Shown here in pieces: positions 1 through 5,505 of a DNA stretch of 8,730 nucleotides (within the stretch, counting starts at the first letter, position 1; each line of letters starts with the position of its first letter). The stretch spans positions 1 to 8,730 of the forward strand of contig JAHFQD010000062.1 in NCBI GenBank assembly GCA_023266455.1, given 5' to 3'. Position numbers and translations under genes: made by a program. The notes beneath the pieces are model-generated. The model was not told the origin of the DNA, searched no databases, and saw only the letters and a list, made by a program, of their open reading frames with translations. Origin of the DNA: Candidatus Muproteobacteria bacterium. GTDB lineage: Bacteria; Pseudomonadota; Gammaproteobacteria; Acidiferrobacterales; Sulfurifustaceae.

Positions 1-923
1 TCGATGTCGCCGTAAAGAATACTATTCTCGAGCGCCACGCCCGCTTGCCCCGCCAATGCGTCCGCGACCGCACGGTCTTGCACGCTGAACGACAGCACAT
101 GTTGTGCAACGTCGGCCGGCGTCTTCAACGTCACTTCGGCTTGATCCTTGCGATTGATCAACTGCAACACACCGACAACGACACCGGCTTTACTCTTCAG
201 CGGCAAGGTCAACAACGATTTGGTGCGATAACCGAGAGTACGATCCGAATCCGGATTGAAATGAAACGGCGCGTCCACCGGCAACACGTAGACATCGTCC
301 AGTACTAACGCTTCGCCGGTGCGCGAAACGTAACCGGCGATGCTGTCTTCGTTAACCGGCACGTTGCGCACCGCGGTGGCATCGCCGACCGAGGCGTTCT
401 GCCAGAAACGGAAGTACAAGCGTTCGGCGTCGTCGCGCGTGTAGATCGACGCGCCGTCGGCGTTCGTGAGATCGCGCGCATGCGTGAGAATGAGCGGCAA
501 TAAGACATCGAGATTCCGTTCCGACGCGAGCGCGCGACCGATTTCCAACACCTGTTGCAACATATGCGCGGCGCGCTGTTCGTGCGCGACGGATGCCAAC
601 GCTAACGCCGATTTAAGCGTGACGAAAACGACATCGTCGTCGCTACCCGCATCGAGCACCCCGGCCAGCGCCGGATGTTTGAGAAAATCCAATTGTTGCG
701 CCGTGCGCGCTTCCGGCGACCAGATGACGACGATAGCGTTGCCATCGGCATGCGCGACGAACGCCGCCGCCTGCGACGGCGTCATCACCACCACAGCGCC
801 GGCGATGTCGTTCAGTTCCTCGGCACGCGCGAACGTCAGCCACTCGTGGGGCGGCAATGCCGCCAACAACGCGGGCGCGATGCGTACTTGATTGGAAAGA
901 TAAAGCCGCAACGAAGCAGACAT
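1..923 (-). CDS. GAF-domain signalling protein, N-terminal part (runs off the left edge)
   Basis: Reading the minus strand from an ATG at 923 gives 307 open codons with no stop before the window edge, so the C-terminal output domain is missing. Residues about 136-302 look like a GAF domain: a helix with NLDVLLPLILTHARDLTNAD, then ASIYTRD, RLYFRFWQNASVG, SIAGYVSRTGEALVLDDVY, a GYRTKSLLTLPL strand, GVVVGVLQLINRKD and a closing helix ALAGQAGVALENSILY. This GAF subtype is commonly followed by HD-GYP, histidine kinase or cyclase domains (family knowledge), but which one applies cannot be told here. Residues 1-110 form an alternating strand/helix region that could be a degenerate receiver-like domain; I see no clear phospho-acceptor aspartate. 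No proper Shine-Dalgarno precedes the ATG: an AGG directly abuts it. The gene is divergent from the SDR, with 98 bp between the two start codons. Confidence 0.85.
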   Translation of the reverse strand, partial: MSASLRLYLSNQVRIAPALLAALPPHEWLTFARAEELNDIAGAVVVMTPSQAAAFVAHADGNAIVVIWSPEARTAQQLDFLKHPALAGVLDAGSDDDVVFVTLKSALALASVAHEQRAAHMLQQVLEIGRALASERNLDVLLPLILTHARDLTNADGASIYTRDDAERLYFRFWQNASVGDATAVRNVPVNEDSIAGYVSRTGEALVLDDVYVLPVDAPFHFNPDSDRTLGYRTKSLLTLPLKSKAGVVVGVLQLINRKDQAEVTLKTPADVAQHVLSFSVQDRAVADALAGQAGVALENSILYGDI

Positions 924-1021
924 CCTTGATTCACGCCGTCGGTAATATCGATTTTTACGGACTGCTACGCCTTCTCCTTAAGATACACTATCTCGCCGTC
1001 CAACCTGGATACCGCGTCGCT

Positions 1022-1870
1022 ATGTCCACCGCTCAACGCGCTGTTTTAATTACCGGCTGCTCTTCCGGCATCGGTCTGTGCGCGGCGCAAACGCTACCTA
1101 AACACGGTTACCGCGTATTCGCCACCGCGCGCAAACCGGAAGACGTCGCCGCGTTGCGCGCGCAGGGGGTGAATGCGTTGTCGTTGGATCTGGATTCATC
1201 GGCGTCCATCGCCGAGGTGGCGACCGAGGTGTTGCGGCAAACCGAGGGCAAGTTGTATGCGCTGGTCAACAACGCCGGCTTCGGCCTGCCGGGCGCGGTG
1301 GAAGATCTTTCACGCGCGGCCCTGCGCGCGCAATTCGAGACCAATGTCTTCGGCACGCAGGAATTAACGAATCGCTTGCTGCCAGCCATGCGTCTCGCCG
1401 ACGAAGGGCGTGTCATCCAAATCAGCTCCCTGCTCGGGATCGTAAACCTGCCCTATCGCGGCGCTTACAGCGCTTCCAAATTCGCGCTCGAAGCACTGTC
1501 GAATACGCTGCGCTTGGAACTGCGCGGCACGAACATTCACGTAGTATTGATTGAACCGGGACCGATCCAAACCGAGTTTCGCGGCAACTCGCACGCGGCG
1601 TATAAGAAGTGGCTCGATACGGAGAACAGTCCGCATCGCCAGTATTACGCCAACGTGGAATCGAGACTGGTCGGCGAAACGTCGTCGCCTTTCACGGCCG
1701 AGCCTGCCGATGTTGTCGCTGAAATCATCCGCGCGCTCGACGCGCCGCGACCAACACCGCGGTATCCGGTGACGGTGCCAGCGAAATTATTTTCGTTGCT
1801 GCGAAGAATCTTGTCCGATCGGACGCTAGATCGTTTGCTGATGCGAGTCAGCGGCGGCGGGAAACGTTGA
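1022..1870 (+). CDS. Short-chain dehydrogenase/reductase, YbbO-like
   Basis: A 282-residue classical SDR, a cytoplasmic NAD(P)-dependent oxidoreductase. The Rossmann cofactor motif TGCSSGIG is at residues 11-18 and NNAG at 83-86. The catalytic set is Ser136, Tyr149 and Lys153 (YSASK), with EPGPIQTEF after it. The overall pattern (LITGCSSGIG start, RKPEDV, LDLDS, NNAGFG, RLLPAMR, SLLG, RGAYSASKFALEA, RYPVT near the end) resembles E. coli YbbO, an NADP-dependent aldehyde reductase. Arg37 after strand 2 (TARKP) suits NADP preference, but the real substrate is unknown. The frame is open upstream to 857, but that part overlaps the divergent GAF gene and looks non-coding. The ATG at 1022 sits 7 codons before the first Rossmann strand, as expected for the family. 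The Shine-Dalgarno is poor and I found only weak promoter-like hexamers upstream (TAAGAT or TACACT around 979-989). Confidence 0.93.
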   Translation: MSTAQRAVLITGCSSGIGLCAAQTLPKHGYRVFATARKPEDVAALRAQGVNALSLDLDSSASIAEVATEVLRQTEGKLYALVNNAGFGLPGAVEDLSRAALRAQFETNVFGTQELTNRLLPAMRLADEGRVIQISSLLGIVNLPYRGAYSASKFALEALSNTLRLELRGTNIHVVLIEPGPIQTEFRGNSHAAYKKWLDTENSPHRQYYANVESRLVGETSSPFTAEPADVVAEIIRALDAPRPTPRYPVTVPAKLFSLLRRILSDRTLDRLLMRVSGGGKR

Positions 1871-1878
1871 GGAATCGC

Positions 1879-1915
1879 ATTCTCGGTGTACCGGCGATAC
1901 CGGTACACCGAGAAT
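1879..1915. repeat. Perfect 16-bp inverted repeat between convergent genes
   Basis: The arms at 1879-1894 and 1900-1915 are perfect reverse complements (ATTCTCGGTGTACCGG and its complement) around the 5-base spacer CGATA. It lies 8 bases after the SDR stop and 11 bases before the 3' end of the convergent beta-barrel gene, so RNA from either strand would form a very stable hairpin. Neither strand has a T-run after the stem, so it is not a textbook intrinsic terminator. It may act as a bidirectional terminator or attenuator, a 3'-end stability hairpin, or a dyad protein site. The symmetry is certain; the role is inferred. Confidence 0.8.
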
Positions 1916-1926
1916 CCGGAGAACGT

Positions 1927-2556
1927 TTACAGATAGAGCAGAAAATCGATGTGGTACATCGAGAAATCGTGCTCGGTTGTACCGCTACCGGCAATACCGA
2001 GATACTTATCGTAACCCGCACGGAAGGCGGCGTTTTTACCGCGGATCAACGCACCGTAACCTAACGAGGACTTCGTTCCGGTCTTTTGGGTAATGGTCGT
2101 GGTCACTTTAGAACTATTGTAATTGCGTTCTTCAGCACCCCAGCGATGAAAACCGCCTTCGGCGTAGAGCGACACCATTTCCTGCTCTTTCTTCGAAATG
2201 GGGAATTGGCCGATGGCCGATACATATTCGGTGTGGGCTTTGAAACTTTGAGTTCCACCGGTGACATTGTTGTTGAAGTCGACCGGCCGGAAAGCGACAT
2301 AGCCGCCTTCAACGCCGAGATAGTCGTTGAACATGTATCCAACACCGTACCGGTGCGAGGTGTTGCTCGAACGCGCGGCGGTTATATTGGTGTTGTTGGA
2401 ATCTTCGTTGAATTGCCCCAGTCCGAAACTGAGATAGAACCCCGGTTCGAACTCCGCGGCGGACGCGGGCGCGACGGTGGAAAACAATCCAATACCGGCG
2501 ATGACCATGGCGGGGTACAACATCCGACCCAGGCCTCGTGCGTAGGGTTTATTCAT
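1927..2556 (-). CDS. Outer-membrane beta-barrel protein with signal peptide
   Basis: A 209-residue protein. It starts with a basic N-region (NKPYARGLGR), a hydrophobic core (MLYPAMVIAGIGLFSTVAP) and an ASAA cleavage site near residue 34, giving a mature chain of about 175 residues. The mature part has alternating aromatic/glycine strands typical of 8-stranded OmpA-like or OmpW-like small barrels: GFYLSFGLGQF, HRYGVGYMFNDYLGVEGGYVAF, EYVSAIGQFPI, VSLYAEGGFHRWGAEE, GYGALIRGKNAAFRAGYDKY and a final FSMYHIDFLLYL. The first hairpin loop is Asn/Ser-rich (NEDSNNTNITAARSSNTS). The last residue is Leu instead of the usual Phe or Trp. It is expected in the outer membrane; its function (structural, adhesive or a small pore) cannot be told. 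A strong GGAGGA Shine-Dalgarno fixes the start. It could also be described simply as a porin-family or OmpA-N-like protein. Confidence 0.85.
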   Translation of the reverse strand: MNKPYARGLGRMLYPAMVIAGIGLFSTVAPASAAEFEPGFYLSFGLGQFNEDSNNTNITAARSSNTSHRYGVGYMFNDYLGVEGGYVAFRPVDFNNNVTGGTQSFKAHTEYVSAIGQFPISKKEQEMVSLYAEGGFHRWGAEERNYNSSKVTTTITQKTGTKSSLGYGALIRGKNAAFRAGYDKYLGIAGSGTTEHDFSMYHIDFLLYL

Positions 2557-2560
2557 TCAC

Positions 2561-2566
2561 TCCTCC
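2561..2566 (-). promoter_or_regulatory. Shine-Dalgarno of the beta-barrel gene
   Basis: The minus strand reads GGAAGGAGGAGTGA immediately before the ATG at 2556. The GGAGGA core ends 4 bases before the start, with a second GGAAGG just upstream. This is by far the best ribosome site in the window and suggests high translation, as is common for outer-membrane proteins. Confidence 0.85.
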
Positions 2567-2602
2567 TTCCTCGTTAAGTTCAGTTCTGCACACACGAACT
2601 CT

Positions 2603-2608
2603 ATTATA
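2603..2608 (-). promoter_or_regulatory. Consensus -10 box upstream of the beta-barrel gene
   Basis: The minus strand carries a perfect TATAAT 46 bases before the ATG, leaving a leader of roughly 40 nt that holds the strong ribosome site. No good -35 lies at 16-18 bp. The nearest TTGCAA (2629-2634) is 20 bp away, which is too long for a normal sigma70 spacer, so an activator may be needed or the -35 is weak. Confidence 0.55.
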
Positions 2609-2636
2609 GTCACGCGTCTTGCGGATAATTGCAAAA

Positions 2637-3875
2637 CTACCCTAGCACGTGTGACACCAATCCGTCAGCGAGCTTCGGTTCAAACCAAGTCGACTTCGGC
2701 GGCATCACCTCGCCCGCGTCGGCCACCGCCATCAGATCGGCCAAGGACGTCGGGAATAGCGAAAACGCCGCCGCCATGTCGCCGGAATCCACCCGCCGTG
2801 CGAGTTCTTCCAGACCGCGAATCCCGCCGACGAAGTCGATGCGCTTATCCCGGCGTGGATCGCCAATGCCGAGGATGGGCGCCAGCAAGTTGTCCTGTAA
2901 TAGGCTGACGTCGAGACGTCGGACCGGATCGTCTTTAGGAATGCGTTCGGACCGGATGTGTAGACGGTACCATTGCCCCGGCAGATAGAAACCGAACTCG
3001 CCGCTACGGGCGGGTTTTACCGGCACGCCCACGGGTTGAACCTCGAACGTCGTGGCGATTTTCGCCAGAAACTGCTCACGTGACAGACCATTCAGGTCCT
3101 TCACCACGCGGTTGTAATCCAGAATCTGCATCTGGTTATCTGGGAAGATAACCGCCAAAAAATATTCGAACGAATCCCCGGCGCTGTTATTGGAAGCGGC
3201 GCGGCGCGACGCGGCGACGCGCGCAGCGGCGGCGGAACGATGATGTCCGTCGGCGATGTACAAGCGTTCCATAGCGTCGAAGGCGCGTGTGAGTTGCTCG
3301 ATCACAGTACGGTCCCGCACCACCCATAAACTGTGGCGAATGCCGTCGTCGGCGGCGAGATCAACATCCGGCGCCGCGGTAGTCAGGCGCGCAACCAAGG
3401 CATCGACCTCTTTCGAATGCCGGTAAGTCAGAAACACTGGACCGGTCTGCGCGTTCAGCGCGTCGATCTGGCGAACGCGATCGTCTTCCTTATCTGGGCG
3501 CGTAAACTCGTGCCGGCGAATACGGCCGCTTTCATAAGCCGGTACCGAAGCCACCGCCACGAGTCCGGTTTGAACATGCGAACCCATCACCAACCGATAG
3601 AGGTAGTACACCGGTTCGGCGTCGCACTGCAGTACGCGCTGCGTCAGCATGCGATCGAAATTTTCCTTGGCCTTGGTGTAAACCGAAGCGCTGTACGGAT
3701 CGGTATCGGCCGGTAAATCGATTTCGGCTTTAGAAATATGCAAAAAGCTCCACGGCTTGCCAGCGGCGCGGCGGCGCGCCTCATCGGCATTCAAGACATC
3801 GTAGGGGGGAGCGATGACTTCTTGCGCACGCCCGGCGGCGGGACGCAAACCGGAAAAAGGACGGATCAGATTCAT
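2637..3875 (-). CDS. DUF1015 family protein (COG4198-type)
   Basis: A 412-residue soluble protein with the hallmarks of DUF1015: IRPFSGLRP at the start, VIAPPYDVL at 20-28, RRHEFTRPDKEDDR at 120-133, YIADGHHR at 206-213, ILDYNRVVKDLNGLS at 251-265, LQDNLLAPILGI with DPRRDKRIDFVGG around 326-351, and MPPKSTWFEPKL at 391-402. I know of no established biochemical function for this family. The DGHHR motif resembles the G-x-x-R signature of the ParB/sulfiredoxin/SerK fold, which hints at nucleotide or phosphate chemistry (inference). An Ala/Arg/Ser-rich stretch (214-233) follows the motif. The frame is open to 3938, but family alignment favours the Met at 3875. No Shine-Dalgarno is visible. It is divergent from aguA, with 132 bp between starts, and its start is 319 bp from that of the beta-barrel gene's stop-side neighbour region, with only 80 bp separating its stop from the beta-barrel start. 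Confidence 0.92.
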   Translation of the reverse strand: MNLIRPFSGLRPAAGRAQEVIAPPYDVLNADEARRRAAGKPWSFLHISKAEIDLPADTDPYSASVYTKAKENFDRMLTQRVLQCDAEPVYYLYRLVMGSHVQTGLVAVASVPAYESGRIRRHEFTRPDKEDDRVRQIDALNAQTGPVFLTYRHSKEVDALVARLTTAAPDVDLAADDGIRHSLWVVRDRTVIEQLTRAFDAMERLYIADGHHRSAAAARVAASRRAASNNSAGDSFEYFLAVIFPDNQMQILDYNRVVKDLNGLSREQFLAKIATTFEVQPVGVPVKPARSGEFGFYLPGQWYRLHIRSERIPKDDPVRRLDVSLLQDNLLAPILGIGDPRRDKRIDFVGGIRGLEELARRVDSGDMAAAFSLFPTSLADLMAVADAGEVMPPKSTWFEPKLADGLVSHVLG

Positions 3876-3969
3876 ATCGTTATTCAGACATCGATGTTTT
3901 CGGAGGCGCCGCGGAGCGACGACGTTTATGAGTCGCATTCAAAACTAGTTGGAGCCCCCGGTCAAACGC

Positions 3970-3998
3970 TTGGCAGCGTCGTCGCGCACGCTTATGAT
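3970..3998 (+). promoter_or_regulatory. Sigma70 promoter of aguA, predicting a near-leaderless mRNA
   Basis: TTGGCA (3970-3975) and TATGAT (3993-3998) are separated by exactly 17 bp, and each matches the sigma70 consensus at 5 of 6 positions. The -10 ends 9 bases before the aguA ATG at 4008, so transcription starting about 7 bases after the -10 would begin at 4005-4006, leaving 2-3 nt of leader. No Shine-Dalgarno exists between the -10 and the ATG. Confidence 0.65.
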
Positions 3999-4007
3999 TG
4001 CGCGCCC

Positions 4008-5054
4008 ATGCGCCCCGCCTGCCGCTATTACCTCCCGCCCGAATGGGCGCCGCAAAGCGGCGTCATGCTGACCTGGCCGCACCGCTTCGGCGACTGGGCC
4101 TCACGCTTGGCGGCCGTGGAACCGGTGTTTGTGCATATCGCCCGCGAAGTCAGCCAGCGCGAGAAAATATTGATCTGTTGCTACGACAGCAAACACCGGG
4201 CGCATATCGAACAACTGCTGCGCGACGGAAGCGTCGACATGCAACGCGTGATCCTACGCGTCGTCCCGTCGAACGACACCTGGGCGCGCGACCACGGTCC
4301 GATCACCGTCGCTTGCCAAGACGAACTCTTGTTATTGGATTTCGGCTTCAACGGCTGGGGCGGCAAATACGGTTACGCCGCCGACAACGAAATTTCGCGC
4401 CGCTTGTACGCCGACGACATCTTCGGCGATACGCCGATGGAAACGGTGCAACTAATTCTCGAAGGCGGTTCCGTCGAAGTCGACGGCACCGGCACGTTGC
4501 TAACCACCACGCGCTGCCTGTTGGCGCCGACGCGCAATCCGGATATCACGCAAGAAAAACTGGAAGCGCAACTCAAAGAACTTCTCGGGCTAAACCGCAT
4601 CCTGTGGTTGCGCCACGGACATCTCGAAGGCGACGACACCGATGCCCACATCGATACGCTCGCGCGCTTCTGCGACGTGAATACGATCGCCTACGTCGCT
4701 TGCGACGATTCGCAAGACGCGCACTATGCGGAGTTGAAAACGATGGAAGGCGAGTTGCAATCGTTCACGACGCCGAGCGGGCAACCTTATAAGTTGGTTC
4801 CGCTTCCCTGGCCGCGCGCGCGTTACGACGAAGACGGCCGCCGCTTACCGGCGACCTACGCGAATTTTCTGATCATCGACGGCGCGGTGTTGGCACCGAC
4901 ATACCAAGACCCCGCCGATACGATCGCGTTGGCGCGTTTGCGCGAGTGCTTCCCGGATCGCGCGGTCATCGCGGTCGATTGCCTGCCGTTGATTTATCAA
5001 TACGGCAGTCTGCACTGCATCACCATGCAATTCCCACGCGGCGTTTTGGCGTAG
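4008..5054 (+). CDS. aguA: Agmatine deiminase (agmatine iminohydrolase)
   Basis: A 348-residue cytoplasmic guanidino-group-modifying enzyme (PAD/AguA fold). It hydrolyses agmatine to N-carbamoylputrescine and ammonia, the first step of the agmatine route to putrescine. Family motifs are LPPEWAPQSGVMLTWPH at 9-25, NDTWARDHGP at 89-98, DFGFNGWGGK at 111-120, LEGGSVEVDG at 151-160, GHLEGDDTDAHID at 204-216, PATYANFLI at 281-289, and the catalytic-cysteine motif SLHCITMQFP with Cys337. His214 and Asp95 occupy the usual active-site positions. The length is normal. The frame is open back to 3738, but that part overlaps the DUF1015 gene and lacks family similarity. The ATG at 4008 places the PPEW block where the family has it. 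The glycines usual before the catalytic His-Cys are replaced by Tyr-Gly-Ser, which suggests a subfamily member. The downstream aguB strongly supports agmatine as substrate rather than peptidyl-arginine. Confidence 0.93.
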   Translation: MRPACRYYLPPEWAPQSGVMLTWPHRFGDWASRLAAVEPVFVHIAREVSQREKILICCYDSKHRAHIEQLLRDGSVDMQRVILRVVPSNDTWARDHGPITVACQDELLLLDFGFNGWGGKYGYAADNEISRRLYADDIFGDTPMETVQLILEGGSVEVDGTGTLLTTTRCLLAPTRNPDITQEKLEAQLKELLGLNRILWLRHGHLEGDDTDAHIDTLARFCDVNTIAYVACDDSQDAHYAELKTMEGELQSFTTPSGQPYKLVPLPWPRARYDEDGRRLPATYANFLIIDGAVLAPTYQDPADTIALARLRECFPDRAVIAVDCLPLIYQYGSLHCITMQFPRGVLA

Positions 5055-5056
5055 AA

Positions 5057-5084
5057 ATAAAAACGGGAGGGTCGCCCCTCCCGT
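5057..5084 (-). terminator. Rho-independent terminator of the small secreted-protein gene
   Basis: A 9-bp GC-rich stem has arms 5063-5071 (ACGGGAGGG) and 5076-5084 with a 4-base loop. Read on the minus strand the loop is GCGA, a GNRA-type tetraloop, and the stem is followed by TTTTTATTT. That is a good intrinsic terminator for the gene ending at 5106. On the plus strand no T-run follows, so it is at most a weak 3' hairpin for aguA, whose stop codon is 8 bases before the stem. Confidence 0.85.
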
Positions 5085-5105
5085 CGTCGATCGCGAATAA
5101 CACGC

Positions 5106-5399
5106 TTACTGTTTCTTCGGTACCGGTTTCTTTTCGTCTTTCTTCTTTTCTTCTTTGACTTCGACGTCGGTCGCGCTCATGGTGTATTTCACTGTGACTT
5201 TCGCGCCCAGCTTCAGATCGCCGCCGCTGACTTTAGTGCTGGCGTCGCGCGCGATTTCCCATTTCTCTTTATCCTTCTGCACCACGATCGCATCGGGACG
5301 AACTTCGACGATCGGGCCAGTTACCTGATACGTCTTACCCGCGGCCAGCGCGGCGGATGACAGCAGCAACAACGAGGTTAAAGCGATGGCACGTTTCAT
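5106..5399 (-). CDS. Small exported protein with Lys/Glu-rich tail, unknown function
   Basis: A 97-residue protein. Residues 1-19 are a clear Sec signal peptide (MKR, then the hydrophobic IALTSLLLLSSAALA, cleaved before AGKTY). The mature part, about 20-78, has short beta strands (YQVTGPIVEVRPDAIVVQKDKEKWEIA, LKLGAKVTVKYTMSATDVEVK) that suggest a small OB-like barrel similar in pattern to DUF5666-type periplasmic proteins. The last 17 residues (VKEEKKKDEKKPVPKKQ) are highly charged and probably disordered. There is no cysteine, lipobox or membrane segment, so a soluble periplasmic protein is likely. It has its own promoter, ribosome site and terminator and is a stand-alone unit lying antisense-oriented between aguA and aguB. 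The function is not known; the OB-like fold is an inference from strand pattern. Confidence 0.85.
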   Translation of the reverse strand: MKRAIALTSLLLLSSAALAAGKTYQVTGPIVEVRPDAIVVQKDKEKWEIARDASTKVSGGDLKLGAKVTVKYTMSATDVEVKEEKKKDEKKPVPKKQ

Positions 5400-5407
5400 A
5401 GACTGAC

Positions 5408-5413
5408 ACTCCC
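5408..5413 (-). promoter_or_regulatory. Shine-Dalgarno of the small exported protein
   Basis: GGGAGT on the minus strand lies 8 bases before the ATG at 5399, a normal spacing, and supports this start codon. Confidence 0.7.
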
Positions 5414-5434
5414 GAAGTGAAATTTGAGGCGCCC

Positions 5435-5463
5435 ACGATAAAAAATCATCGTCTGAGTTTCAA
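5435..5463 (-). promoter_or_regulatory. Sigma70-like promoter of the small exported protein
   Basis: On the minus strand TTGAAA (5463-5458) and TATCGT (5440-5435) are 17 bp apart, matching the consensus at 5 of 6 and 4 of 6 positions. The start of transcription would be near 5428, giving a leader of about 28 nt with the GGGAGT ribosome site. The -10 overlaps a small ACGAT/ATCGT dyad (5435-5439 and 5448-5452). This promoter is back-to-back with that of aguB. Confidence 0.5.
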
Positions 5464-5489
5464 GCGATGCTGCTTGCCCCTTAGGCGCA

Positions 5490-5498
5490 TGTTACGAT
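5490..5498 (+). promoter_or_regulatory. Extended -10 promoter element of aguB
   Basis: TGTTACGAT fits the extended -10 pattern TGnTAnnAT, with a hexamer TACGAT at 5493-5498. No good -35 is found at 16-18 bp, as is usual for extended -10 promoters. It ends 7 bases before the ATG at 5506, so transcription would begin on or within a base or two of the start codon. The layout parallels that of aguA (TATGAT, a short GC-rich spacer, CCCATG). Confidence 0.45.
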
Positions 5499-5505
5499 GG
5501 CGCCC

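Noticed and set aside
857..1021. Upstream in-frame extension of the SDR to an ATG at 857
   Set aside because: It overlaps the start of the divergent GAF gene and the added residues show no family similarity; the Rossmann start fits the ATG at 1022.
1972..2001. Second CTCGGT...ACCGAG dyad inside the beta-barrel gene, similar to the intergenic 16-bp palindrome
   Set aside because: Only the outer 6 bp pair well and the region encodes conserved-looking protein; the similarity (CTCGGTTGTACCG against CTCGGTGTACCG) may be chance, so it was not called a repeat copy.
2086..2577. 163-residue plus-strand open frame over the beta-barrel gene
   Set aside because: It is the antisense shadow of a gene with a signal peptide, barrel pattern and strong ribosome site; the translation has no recognisable domain.
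3180..3240. GCG-rich low-complexity stretch that looks like a repeat
   Set aside because: It encodes the Ala/Arg-rich part just after DGHHR in the DUF1015 protein and shows no regular repeat unit.
3738..4007. Upstream in-frame extension of aguA, adding 90 residues
   Set aside because: Most of it lies antisense over the DUF1015 coding region, it would place the promoter inside the gene, and agmatine deiminases begin near the PPEW block.
3998..4792. 264-residue Arg-rich plus-strand frame inside aguA
   Set aside because: A shifted-frame product of very high Arg content, typical of out-of-frame reading of GC-rich genes.
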